A stretch of 64,000 nucleotides of DNA from Gammaproteobacteria bacterium (GTDB taxonomy: Bacteria > Pseudomonadota > Gammaproteobacteria > Steroidobacterales > Steroidobacteraceae), in the NCBI GenBank assembly GCA_017577615.1, contig PKRE01000002.1, forward strand, positions 535,592-599,591. Direction: 5' to 3'. Both the position numbers and the translations under genes were made by a program. Below are positions 43,893 through 52,056 of this stretch, one piece after another. Under the pieces are notes generated by a model. That model searched no databases. It worked only from the letters and a program-made list of their open reading frames with translations, and was not told the origin of the DNA. Position 1 is the first letter of the stretch, and each line of letters begins with the position of its first letter.

Positions 43893-44321
43893 ATGATGCG
43901 CGTTCGTTTCTTGCTTTCTCAAAAGCAGCCGATCGTCTGGTCGATCGATCCCGAGGCACCAGTCCTCCAAGCCATCCAGCTCATGGCCGATAAAGGCATC
44001 GGCGCGTTGCCGGTGGTACAAGGCGATACCCTCGTCGGCATCGTCTCGGAGCGCGATTACGCGCGCAAGGTGATTCTGCGCGGTCGCTCAAGCGCAGATA
44101 CGCCCGTCTGGCAGATCATGAGCTCGCCGGTGACGACGGTCTCCCCGGATGAGGACACTGAGCGCTGCATGCAGCTCATGACCGAGCGACGCATACGTCA
44201 TCTGCCAGTCATCGAGCACGGCAAGATGATCGGCATCGTTTCCATCGGCGATCTGGTCAAGGCCGTCATCGACGAACAGCGGCAGACCATCGAGCAGCTC
44301 GAGCGCTATATCGCCGGCTGA
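43893..44321 (+). CDS. CBS-domain pair protein
   Basis: 142 residues, two CBS domains (about 8-65 and 72-130), the second with RHLPVIEHGKMIGIVSIGDLVKAVI. Such stand-alone pairs bind adenosine nucleotides and act as energy sensors. GGAGG precedes the ATG. Partner unknown. Confidence 0.9.
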   Translation: MMRVRFLLSQKQPIVWSIDPEAPVLQAIQLMADKGIGALPVVQGDTLVGIVSERDYARKVILRGRSSADTPVWQIMSSPVTTVSPDEDTERCMQLMTERRIRHLPVIEHGKMIGIVSIGDLVKAVIDEQRQTIEQLERYIAG

Positions 44322-44582
44322 TCTGCCTCGCCGCCCGACCCGCGATCCGCACCCCATCAGCAGTGCCCACTGGGGCCTGCTACAGCTTGTGTTAAGCTCC
44401 GCGCATTACGATAGCGCCCCGCTCGCGTGGGGAGAATTCAGCAACCGATCGACCCGACAAAGCGGCCAGATCGGAGCGGCGGGGCAGCTTCCCAGCATCA
44501 CGCACGCGGGCAGACCGGCCCGGTCCCGTCGCGGCCGGCTCGCACGATGATCGTGTTGGTCGTCATATTGAAGGTAGCAACA

Positions 44583-46214
44583 GTGCGTCATGTATTCGGT
44601 GCGCGCCGCCTGACGGCTGCGTTGTTGGCCCTCGCGCTGTCCGCATGCAGCAGCGGGGATGGCGACGGCGAAGGCCGCTCGACCCAAACGACCGTGTCAA
44701 GGACTTCCCTTTCGTTCTCGGCCGATGCGCCTGATGCGCCTGCTCCCTCACCGCAGACCGTCACTGTCTCGTTCGGCGATACAGTGGCTCACTTGGCGGT
44801 CATTCACAGCGGCGACGCCATCGCCAACATCACGTCCACCGTCGATGGCCGTAGCGCCGAGATCACGATCGAGCCAGCATCGCCCTCGTCGCTGGGCTCG
44901 GGCATCTTTCAGAGCACTGTGGCGATAACCGGTTACTTTTGCGCGGACGCCGCGTGCACGTCGCTTGCAGCCGGCAACACGCAACGCATCTCGGTCAGAT
45001 ATCAGATCTCCCCTGTCATCCAGACAGTAGCGCCCTACGTCGCGGTGGCCAACGTTCCAGGCGATGTGATCATTCGCGGCATCGGTTTTGCGAGCTTTGC
45101 GACTCAGGGCGTGCGTTTCGGTGACGTGGCGGGTCTCGAGTTCACGCTCGTCAGCGACCAAGAGATTCGCGTCACGCATCCAGCGCTGCCTGCCGGACGC
45201 TACGAAGTGCAACTGGACATTCCGACGCACGAAGGCACGCTGCAATCAGAGGCCACGCTCGTCGTGCTCGAGCCGGTGTCCTATGCAGCCCAAGCGCTTG
45301 CCTATCCAGTGCCGGTAGCGACGGTGCGCGAACTGCTGTACGACGCTGAGCGTAGCGCGGTCGTGCTCGCAACGGATGCCAACGGCGGCGCGCTCATACG
45401 TTACGTCCACGGGCCGAACGGCTGGGAAGCCCCGACGGTCACACCGCTCGCCGAGGTCCAAGACATAGCGCTCGCCACGCGTGGCGACCATCTTCTGGCG
45501 ATCACCCGCGATGCGCTCGTGCGCTTCGATCCAGTAACCCTCGCCGCAAGCACGCCCATCGCCGCGCCTTCGCTCGAGCAGGATCACTTCTTGCGCGCGA
45601 TCGCCGTCATCAATGACGACCGCGCACTGATCACGACCGGCACCGACGAGTCCACAATCACACCGATCTACCTGTACACGGGACGTCTGGCCTCGTTGGC
45701 CCAGCTGAGCACTGCTCTGAACAATGCGACGCCGGCCGCTACCGGCCAGGGCTCGTCCGTCATCTTCGTCCAGGGCACATCCAGCACCACCGGTAATCTC
45801 GCAGTCGTGCTGTTCTCCACCGCAACGGGACAGTTCGACGTCGCGCCTGTGGCGCTCACACAGAATGCCATCGCCCCTGCCATGGACCGCACGGGGACAC
45901 GAGCAGTGCTCAACGGAACGAATGTGTACGGTCCGAGCTTCATGCTGCTTGGCAAACTGCCGGAATCAACCGCCGCAGTCGTTCTGAGATCGGACGGCAA
46001 GCGCGCCTATGCATACGACACGGACGCAGGCGGCATCCTCGTCTATGACGTGAGCGCCGATCGGGAAGGCGAAGCGTATGCAGCGCTCGGTCCCGCGGTG
46101 CCTCTGCCGGCCAACCCCGGCGCCAATCCGCGCATGACGATCAGCCCCGACGACAACGTGCTCTTCATCGCGGGCGACGCACAACTCATCGTCCAACCGA
46201 CTCCTGCCCTGTGA
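44583..46214 (+). CDS. Lipoprotein with IPT/TIG domain and propeller-like region
   Basis: About 543 residues. The GTG at 44583 follows GAAGG at 8 nt and gives a short lipoprotein signal, GARRLTAALLALALSACSS. Residues about 25-145 look like an immunoglobulin-like domain. Residues about 148-235 match an IPT/TIG fold (IIRGIGFASFATQGVRFGDV). Residues about 245-543 contain propeller-like repeats with alternating beta strands (LVIxxxG-type, for example ISPDDNVLFIAGDAQLIV). Function unknown. It is followed at once by a beta-barrel gene, suggesting that they act together at the outer membrane. Confidence 0.7.
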   Translation: MRHVFGARRLTAALLALALSACSSGDGDGEGRSTQTTVSRTSLSFSADAPDAPAPSPQTVTVSFGDTVAHLAVIHSGDAIANITSTVDGRSAEITIEPASPSSLGSGIFQSTVAITGYFCADAACTSLAAGNTQRISVRYQISPVIQTVAPYVAVANVPGDVIIRGIGFASFATQGVRFGDVAGLEFTLVSDQEIRVTHPALPAGRYEVQLDIPTHEGTLQSEATLVVLEPVSYAAQALAYPVPVATVRELLYDAERSAVVLATDANGGALIRYVHGPNGWEAPTVTPLAEVQDIALATRGDHLLAITRDALVRFDPVTLAASTPIAAPSLEQDHFLRAIAVINDDRALITTGTDESTITPIYLYTGRLASLAQLSTALNNATPAATGQGSSVIFVQGTSSTTGNLAVVLFSTATGQFDVAPVALTQNAIAPAMDRTGTRAVLNGTNVYGPSFMLLGKLPESTAAVVLRSDGKRAYAYDTDAGGILVYDVSADREGEAYAALGPAVPLPANPGANPRMTISPDDNVLFIAGDAQLIVQPTPAL

Positions 46215-46222
46215 GCCTGGCC

Positions 46223-47026
46223 ATGACCGCACGCTTCTCAGCCATCGCGCTGCTCATCGGATCCGTTCTCGCCAGTCTCGCGACTGCCCACGCGCAATCG
46301 CGGGCCGTCGAAAGCCTCCACTTCGAAGCCGACTTCGAGAGCACCGACAGCGACTCCTCCGGCAGCACATCCAACGGAACCTTGGGACTCAATCTGCGCA
46401 GCACGATTCCCCTGGGATCGCTCTTCGGCACATCGTTGTCTGCAGGCTACTCCGAAACTCGCATACGTACGCGCAGAGTGGTCGAGAACGAAGACGGAAC
46501 GTTGCCCGGGGTGCGCCCCTCCTGCAACTTCGACAACCTCAACGGAGAGCTTGGCGTGTTCGCGCGGCGCCCCACCCTGGGCCGCATCGCCGTTAGCTAC
46601 GGCGTAGGACGCCTCAGCGCGGATTGCAGCCAGCCGTCGTTCTTCCTCCCGAGCGGCGACGATTCGATGAGCACCGACCACTACACGGTGGCGGCCGAGC
46701 TGTACTGGCGCAACTTCACGCTCGGCGCTTCGCGCACCACGGTCAGCTTGGAAGATGCACCCGAGATCGAGACGACGACTGTCACGGGAAGCTGGTATCC
46801 CCTCGACAGCTTGCGGGTGTCTGTCTTCGGCAATGACTTGTACGACGAGGACACCTACGGGATCGAGCTCGAGCACCAACCGCAATTTCTCGGCGACGGC
46901 TTCGGGATTCACTTGAGCTATGCGAACACCGATTCGGAGCCGCGCACGCGCACGGTCAGCCTCGGGCTCACGTATTACTTCGGCAGGCGTGTGCCCCTTC
47001 TCGTACGCGACCGTCAGTACCGCTAA
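46223..47026 (+). CDS. Predicted outer-membrane beta-barrel protein
   Basis: 267 residues: a signal peptide (AIALLIGSVLASLATAHAQ) and then amphipathic strands throughout, for example GTLGLNLRSTIPLG, YTVAAELYWRNFTLGASRT and TVSLGLTYYFGRRV. Two cysteines (CNFDN and CSQPSF) could form a disulfide in an external loop. Translation may instead start at GTG 46211, overlapping the preceding stop. I do not recognise a named family; the coupling to the IPT/TIG lipoprotein is the main functional clue. Confidence 0.72.
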   Translation: MTARFSAIALLIGSVLASLATAHAQSRAVESLHFEADFESTDSDSSGSTSNGTLGLNLRSTIPLGSLFGTSLSAGYSETRIRTRRVVENEDGTLPGVRPSCNFDNLNGELGVFARRPTLGRIAVSYGVGRLSADCSQPSFFLPSGDDSMSTDHYTVAAELYWRNFTLGASRTTVSLEDAPEIETTTVTGSWYPLDSLRVSVFGNDLYDEDTYGIELEHQPQFLGDGFGIHLSYANTDSEPRTRTVSLGLTYYFGRRVPLLVRDRQYR

Positions 47027-47064
47027 GTGGGCCGGTCACAGCGGATCGAAGTGCGCGCAAGCCG

Positions 47065-47080
47065 CGCGATAAATATCGCG
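47065..47080. other. CGCGATA-AA-TATCGCG palindrome
   Basis: A 16-nt interrupted palindrome with perfect 7-nt arms, 39 nt after the beta-barrel gene stop and 240 nt before the methyltransferase start. It could be an operator or weak hairpin. The rest of the 47027-47319 gap has an open frame on each strand but none with family support. Confidence 0.45.
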
Positions 47081-47319
47081 TGGCTACAACCCTGCGGCTG
47101 CCGCGGTCGGACGCCGCGCGGACGACAAGCGCATCTGCGGCTCGATCCGGCCTCGTGCGTCCAGCTCGATAACGGCGAGGTCGCGTTCACTCTCGACATC
47201 ACGGGCGCGGAGCTGCGTTGCCAGCAAGCGCTCCGCACCCAGAGCCCCGTACCACTGCGCGGAACCATCATTTCGCTCGAATCGTTGCACGCGCACGCCG
47301 AGAGACAGGAGTGTTCACT

Positions 47320-48180
47320 ATGCATCGTGGTCACAGAGCCATTGGAGCGTTCGTTGCCGCGTTGACGGTTTTCGCCGCGACGAGCGGCTGGGCGGCCGAG
47401 TCCCGAGCAGACTGTGAGCGAGATTTCTCGCCGCGCAGCGGTCAGGCAGGCAAGGACGTGATCTGGGTCCCGACCCAAGAGGACCTGGTCATGGCCATGC
47501 TCAAAGCAGCCAAGGTCACGCCCGACGACTTCGTGATTGATCTCGGGTCCGGCGATGGACGTATTCCTATCGCGGCTGCAAAACATTTTGGTGCCCGCGC
47601 CATGGGTATCGAGTACAACCCACAGATGGTGCAGCTCGCACAATGCTACGTGCGCGTCGAAGGACTCGAAGACAAAGTGACCATCAAGCAAGCCGATATT
47701 TTTGAGACGGATTTCAGCGAAGCCACCGTGCTTACGCTCTATCTGCTCTCCGACCTCAACATGAAATTGCGCCCGACGATTCTCAAGATGAAGCCGGGCA
47801 CACGCGTGGTATCCAACTCGTTCAAGATGGGCGACTGGACGCCGGATGAGAGCATCGATCATGAAAGTGGCTATACGCGTGCATACCTTTGGATCGTGCC
47901 GGCAGACGTGGCCGGAACCTGGACCTTCGAAGAAGAAGGCGGCCAGCACGCGTTTCGCATGACATTCGATCAGAAATTCCAGGAGATCACTGTCACCACT
48001 GCCGGCGAAGGCGCACCGAACGTCAAGGAAGCACGGTTGCGCGGTGCCGACCTGCAGCTCACGGTCGTCGACCGCAACGATCGCTCCCAAACGCTCAACG
48101 GTAAGGTGGAAGACGACCGCATCGTGCTATCCGGTCGTCTCAACGGCAGGACGGTCAAGTACGTGGGTCGACGGAGCTGA
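47320..48180 (+). CDS. Class I SAM-dependent methyltransferase with signal peptide
   Basis: 286 residues. The ATG at 47320 follows AGGAG at 8 nt. A signal peptide (GAFVAALTVFAATSGWAAES) precedes a Rossmann methyltransferase (about 45-190): IDLGSGDGRIPIAAAKHFG (motif I), GIEYNPQMVQLA (motif II), IKQADIFETDF. A C-terminal beta-rich domain (about 200-286) is of unknown type. Export of a SAM enzyme is unexpected because no periplasmic SAM pool is established. The hydrophobic segment could be an uncleaved membrane anchor, but its AxA site looks cleavable. Confidence 0.82.
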   Translation: MHRGHRAIGAFVAALTVFAATSGWAAESRADCERDFSPRSGQAGKDVIWVPTQEDLVMAMLKAAKVTPDDFVIDLGSGDGRIPIAAAKHFGARAMGIEYNPQMVQLAQCYVRVEGLEDKVTIKQADIFETDFSEATVLTLYLLSDLNMKLRPTILKMKPGTRVVSNSFKMGDWTPDESIDHESGYTRAYLWIVPADVAGTWTFEEEGGQHAFRMTFDQKFQEITVTTAGEGAPNVKEARLRGADLQLTVVDRNDRSQTLNGKVEDDRIVLSGRLNGRTVKYVGRRS

Positions 48181-48257
48181 CGCCGCGAGCGGCCGAGGGC
48201 GGAGGTACGGCGACTGGTGCGACAAGCACAGCGCCCAGCACCCAGAGCCCGCTCTAC
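48181..48257. repeat. Low-complexity sequence at methyltransferase/CE15 convergence
   Basis: Contains CAGCGCCCAGCACCCAGAGC (48229-48248), reverse-complement words of the GGGCTGCTGGGCGCTGG type found at 10501 and 49745. Possible convergent terminator. Confidence 0.4.
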
Positions 48258-49634
48258 TTAACGCCCGAAGTGACGTGCCGCGAACTCCAGAAACGTCGGC
48301 CAATTGGGCGCCGCCGTGTGGCCTTCTGCGTGCTGGCGGTATGCGAGCTCTCCCTCGACGAGCGCCGCTCCAACCGGCGGGAAGACATCCGTTCCCATGC
48401 CGCGTTTGCCCAACAGCTCGTACACGGGACTGGCTGCCACGGCCGCCATGAACATGCCTTTCGGGTCGACCCAACCATCGCCCTTCTCGACCGTGCCGGT
48501 GCCGATGAACACGGGGCGCGGCGCCGCGAGCGCGATGAGCTCGTGTGAGTCGACCGGCAAATCGTTCCAAGTCAGCGGTCCGGCGTATTTCAGATAGTTT
48601 CCCGCCATCCAGTGATAGGCATACGTGCTGGCAATGTTTTCCACCAGCTCGCCGAAATTGCGGCGATGGAGTTTCGCGCCAGCCGCCCCGGAAGAGCTCA
48701 CATAGGCGATCGCGAAGCGCGGGTCATCTGCCATCGCAACGAGCACTGCCTTGCCGAAGCGCGAGTGACCCGCAAGACCGACTCTGCTCGCGTCCACATG
48801 GAGATCCGTTTCCAAGTAATCCATGGCGCGGCTCGCACCCCAGGCCCACGCCCGCAATGCTCCCCAATCATCGAGCTTGCGCGGTTGTCCTTTGTTCACG
48901 AGCCCGATGATGCCGCGAGTCAGACCCGCGCCATCGTCTGGCTGAACGGATACCGGCGTATACAGCGCAAATCCCCACCCTCTTGCGAGCACTTGCTGTT
49001 GCCACTGATGCGCTGCTCGACGCAGACCCTCGAGGAATCCGGCATCGAAGCTCGGCGGAAAAACGAACTGAAATTCCATGATGACCGGAACAGGCTTCGC
49101 TGCAGCTGCCGGCGTCGTCAACGTGAGCTCGATGTCTACGTCGATAAGCGGATACGAGGAGTTGTCGACACGGCCGCGGAGCTGTTTCGTGACGACGGGC
49201 ACGTTGCCATGCTTCTCTCGAGTCGTGCTCGTCACGTGCCACGAGACGGCAGGCACGTTTTGCGGTATGCGCCCATAGATCTCGCGGGCGAAGTCCTCAA
49301 CGATCTCCGGTCGACGAACTTGCCACCATTCGGCTGCCGTGGTAACGCGTCGTCCATCCTTGGTTCGCAACGGATCGGGTAGCGTGGGATAAGGATTCGC
49401 TTTCGTCTCGTCGTAGTTGGCTGCGTTCGGTGCGTTCGGATCGCGACCGTCAACGCCAGGACGCAGCGCTTCGATCCCGAGCAGCTGCAGCAGACGTTTG
49501 TGATCCTCCTCCGCCGTGAGCGTGACCGGAGGCGCGAGCTCGGCGTGTGCCGTGCTCAATGCCCACAGCAGACCATAGAGAGCGACCGCCATGGCGGTCC
49601 GTTTTCTGCAGGAGAGTTGGTACTTTGGGTTCAT
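48258..49634 (-). CDS. CE15-like glucuronoyl/acyl esterase, exported
   Basis: 458 residues with signal peptide (MAVALYGLLWALSTAHAE). The nucleophile motif GHSRFGKAVLVAM (GxSRxGK) and the HTAAPNW histidine near the C-terminus match carbohydrate esterase family 15, which cleaves glucuronate esters linking lignin and xylan. Also present are NAANYDETKANPYPTLPDP and the substrate-loop region WGASRAMDYLETD. The start at 49634 was chosen since upstream codons translate an intergenic element. Solitary: no xylanases nearby, so the real substrate may differ. Confidence 0.82.
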   Translation of the reverse strand: MNPKYQLSCRKRTAMAVALYGLLWALSTAHAELAPPVTLTAEEDHKRLLQLLGIEALRPGVDGRDPNAPNAANYDETKANPYPTLPDPLRTKDGRRVTTAAEWWQVRRPEIVEDFAREIYGRIPQNVPAVSWHVTSTTREKHGNVPVVTKQLRGRVDNSSYPLIDVDIELTLTTPAAAAKPVPVIMEFQFVFPPSFDAGFLEGLRRAAHQWQQQVLARGWGFALYTPVSVQPDDGAGLTRGIIGLVNKGQPRKLDDWGALRAWAWGASRAMDYLETDLHVDASRVGLAGHSRFGKAVLVAMADDPRFAIAYVSSSGAAGAKLHRRNFGELVENIASTYAYHWMAGNYLKYAGPLTWNDLPVDSHELIALAAPRPVFIGTGTVEKGDGWVDPKGMFMAAVAASPVYELLGKRGMGTDVFPPVGAALVEGELAYRQHAEGHTAAPNWPTFLEFAARHFGR

Positions 49635-49800
49635 TGACAAGCTGTAGACTGTAGGCCGTAGCATCCCGCGCTGCGTGCTCGTTGCTAGCGCGTGTGACGT
49701 GGCGCTTTCCCGATTTCTATCCTCTATTCTTTCATAACGGACGCTGGGCTCTGGGCTGCTGGGCTGTTCGGCGCTGGACTGGCGAGGGCGCACCTACAGC
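49635..49800. repeat. Low-complexity intergenic element upstream of CE15 gene
   Basis: Two word clusters: AAGCTGTAGACTGTAGGCCG (49639-49658) and GCTGGGCTCTGGGCTGCTGG followed by GCTGTTCGGCGCTGGACTGG (49744-49785), then CCTACAGCC in opposite orientation near 49792. Same family as the ruvA-ruvB element. Confidence 0.55.
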
Positions 49801-49889
49801 CTCACTGTAACCAAGCGGTCCCCTGCTGTGTCTCTTGCTCAACGCCGCGATCGCGCAGCGGCTGCGATAACCCGACACAGGAGGAAGCC

Positions 49890-50042
49890 ATGTTTGCCGC
49901 CACCGAGCTTAGCAATAGGATGCAGCGTTTCGTCTGTTTGATGTTATCCGCGGTAGCGGTTGCCGCCACGTTGAGCCTTTCGGTCTACGGCGCGCTGCCG
50001 CACAATACGCACGCAGAGTACTCCGTTACCGTTCACTATTGA
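49890..50042 (+). CDS. 50-residue putative membrane miniprotein
   Basis: ATG at 49890 preceded by a strong AGGAGG at 6-nt spacing and ended by TGA at 50042. The product starts MFAATELSNRMQRFV, continues with one hydrophobic helix (CLMLSAVAVAATLSLSVYG) and ends in a short polar tail (HAEYSVTVHY). It may be a signal-anchored or exported peptide. No family is recognised; small size means that automated gene finders may miss it. Lies 79 nt before the PspC-domain gene on the same strand. Confidence 0.6.
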   Translation: MFAATELSNRMQRFVCLMLSAVAVAATLSLSVYGALPHNTHAEYSVTVHY

Positions 50043-50121
50043 CGAGACATGCGGCGCAACGGAGCTACCATCGCGCGCCGCATTGTTGACACTATAACAG
50101 GGCTAAGGATCGACACACGCA

Positions 50122-50352
50122 ATGAAACGTCCTCTGAGGCGCTCTCGAAAGAATCGCATGATCGGCGGCGTGGTCGCTGGGTGGGCCGACTATCTCGGGA
50201 TCGACGTCACCCTCGCCCGTGCGCTCTACGTGCTGATCTCGATTTGCTCGGCTGCTTTCCCCGGGATCCTCGTATACATCGTATTCTGGATTCTCACGCC
50301 CGAAGAGCCCGAGCCGATCGAGGGTGAGCTCGCTCGCGATGCTGAGCGCTAG
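50122..50352 (+). CDS. PspC domain protein
   Basis: 76 residues with the PspC pattern: RNRMIGGVVAGWADYLGIDVTLARALYVL, then a membrane helix (FPGILVYIVFWILTP). PspC domains monitor envelope stress, but no pspA, pspB or pspF is adjacent, so this is a stand-alone member. Confidence 0.9.
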   Translation: MKRPLRRSRKNRMIGGVVAGWADYLGIDVTLARALYVLISICSAAFPGILVYIVFWILTPEEPEPIEGELARDAER

Positions 50353-50487
50353 CAAGCAGGCGCTTGGCACTGCCGGCTTGGACCTCGCGTACAGGGCGCG
50401 CAAAGGGCGTACGGCCAACGGCCGCCTCCCGCGAAGCAAATGCGCCGCGGGAGTGCGTCTGATCGCGTTACTCCTGTCCTCAGCCCG

Positions 50488-50958
50488 TTACCCCTGAAAA
50501 AAGACCTCTCTCGGTAACACCTTACGAATCGCTTCGGGGCTGTGCTGAGCCAGATCCTTGGCTATTTCGCCAGCCACGACGCTCTTGCAGGGATCGGACA
50601 GCTCCTGTCGCAACAAACCGAGCATTCTTGGAGCGGCGATGATGACTAGACGATCGAACTCTCGCTTCACACGATCGCTGTAGATCTTTTGCGCGATCTC
50701 CTTGGCAAACAGTGTCACTTCATGACGTTCAGTGCTGCGGTCGCCGTCGACAGCGTGATGGTGAGGCGTTCCGGAGCCAGAGCGCACACCGGATGCACCA
50801 CCGAACCTGCGCCCGGGTCGATCCGTCTCGAGCTCGATATCACGCTTCCCTGCCACTGGATTCTCGAGCGTTGCGCGCAAGAACAGCGGCGCACCGTATT
50901 TCGGCGTATCAAAAAAATGCGCCTGACGCTCGTCCGCAACGACCACTCTCACGTTCAT
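50488..50958 (-). CDS. Host attachment family protein (baeRF-like)
   Basis: 156 residues: VVVADERQAHFFDT at the N-terminus, a His- and Gly-rich central loop (GTPHHHAVDGDRSTERHEVTLF) and C-terminal FDRLVIIAAPRMLGLLRQEL, the pattern of host-attachment (AttH-like) proteins related to archaeal release factor 1 and peptidyl-tRNA/ribosome-rescue domains. Role in free-living bacteria unknown; a translation-linked role is suggested by fold only. The ATG at 50958 was chosen for conservation of the start. Confidence 0.8.
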   Translation of the reverse strand: MNVRVVVADERQAHFFDTPKYGAPLFLRATLENPVAGKRDIELETDRPGRRFGGASGVRSGSGTPHHHAVDGDRSTERHEVTLFAKEIAQKIYSDRVKREFDRLVIIAAPRMLGLLRQELSDPCKSVVAGEIAKDLAQHSPEAIRKVLPREVFFQG

Positions 50959-51262
50959 GGAGGACCTCCGCGTTCTGTTGGTACATCGGCTATCGAAGCC
51001 GCCGAAGATCCACCCAAGAACGCCCCGCTGCTGTAAAGGTTCGAACGGCAGCGGCGAGAGATTTTCCAGCACAACAACCCGGCTCGAAGTCGCAACACGT
51101 CCAGAGCCGCCCTCTGACGAGGATGCGCGCGGATGTAGACTGGCTCGATGTCGTCACGCTTGGAGCATCTCGAGAGCGGCGCTTGATTCGCGGCAGCGAC
51201 GCGTCAGCCGGACGTCAGCCGGATGATCGAGCCAGAAAACGGCTCCAAGCACCGAAGCGAGA
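50959..51262. other. Intergenic region between host-attachment gene and tRNA-Arg
   Basis: 304 nt. No open frame has a good start or recognisable product. It contains a direct repeat GTCAGCCGGA at about 51206-51223 (GCGTCAGCCGGACGTCAGCC). Promoter content is unclear. Confidence 0.4.
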
Positions 51263-51338
51263 TGGCGCCCCCGGCAGGAGTTGAACCTACGACCTACCGC
51301 TTAGGAGGCGGTCGCTCTATCCACTGAGCTACGGGGGC
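51263..51338 (-). tRNA. tRNA-Arg (anticodon CCT)
   Basis: 76-nt cloverleaf: acceptor GCCCCCG/CGGGGGC, anticodon loop CTCCTAA (anticodon CCT), T-arm GTAGGTTCAACTCCTGC, discriminator G and encoded CCA. It reads AGG codons. Confidence 0.96.
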
Positions 51339-51439
51339 GTAGCGCTGAGCGGTGAACAGCGGACGGGGGACTGTAAGCTGCAGATGCCTTCCCTGTTCTG
51401 GCCACGCCCCACAGCTTCAAAAAAGGAGTTCTTGGAAGT

Positions 51440-51515
51440 TGGTGGAGCCGAGGAGGATCGAACTCCTGACCTTCTCATTGCGAACGAGACGCTCTCCCAG
51501 CTGAGCTACGGCCCC
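51440..51515 (-). tRNA. tRNA-Ala (anticodon CGC)
   Basis: 76-nt cloverleaf: acceptor GGGGCCG/CGGCTCC with the G3-U70 wobble pair that identifies alanine tRNAs, anticodon loop TTCGCAA, T-loop GTTCGATCC and encoded CCA. Confidence 0.96.
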
Positions 51516-51625
51516 ACCGTTCGAAGCTGCGAATTTTAGCACTGCCTTTGGCCTAAGCAAGGGAGCTCGCCCGCTACGATGCTGACTTGGTCAAGCTGAA
51601 CCCGCGTGGCCACGGCTCCTCCTGC

Positions 51626-52045
51626 TCAGGCGTTGGCGTCCACAATGGTCACCACCACCTGGCGTGTATGACCAGACGTGCGGTGCTCCCAGAGATAGAT
51701 CCCTTGCCAAGTGCCCAACGCGAGCCGCCCGTCGATGATCGGCACGACCACGCTCGACCCGGCCAACACATTCCTGATGTGTGCCGGCATGTCATCCGGG
51801 CCTTCCGTGTCGTGCTCATAATCGCGACTGCCGTCCGGAGCGATGCGTTGCATGAAGCGCTCCAGATCCCGCCGCACCGAGCTGTCGGCATTCTCGGTGA
51901 TGAGGACCGATGCGCTCGTGTGGCGAACGAACACGTTGCAGAGACCGTGGCTCACGCCCGAACGCGCCACGACTTCGGCCACCTGTGAGGTGATCATCTG
52001 GAAGGCGCGCCCGCGAGTGGTGATCGTGAGAATGTGCTGAGGCAT
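51626..52045 (-). CDS. YjbQ family protein (UPF0047)
   Basis: 139 residues with the family signature: CNVFVRHTSASVLITENAD, a DGSRDYEHDTEGPDDMPAHI stretch supplying His, Glu and Asp, and LGTWQGIYLWEHRTSGHTR near the end. Members show weak thiamine-phosphate synthase activity in E. coli; the physiological role is unsettled. It is 11 nt downstream of the phosphatase-like gene on the same strand. Confidence 0.92.
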   Translation of the reverse strand: MPQHILTITTRGRAFQMITSQVAEVVARSGVSHGLCNVFVRHTSASVLITENADSSVRRDLERFMQRIAPDGSRDYEHDTEGPDDMPAHIRNVLAGSSVVVPIIDGRLALGTWQGIYLWEHRTSGHTRQVVVTIVDANA

Positions 52046-52056
52046 GTGCGTACCGC

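Noticed and set aside
47023..48090. Minus-strand 355-codon frame opposite the methyltransferase
   Set aside because: A GC-rich shadow of the methyltransferase gene; the plus strand has all the motifs and the Shine-Dalgarno.
50086..50098. TTGACA followed by TATAAC before the PspC gene
   Set aside because: Only one base separates the two hexamers, so they cannot be the -35 and -10 of one promoter.
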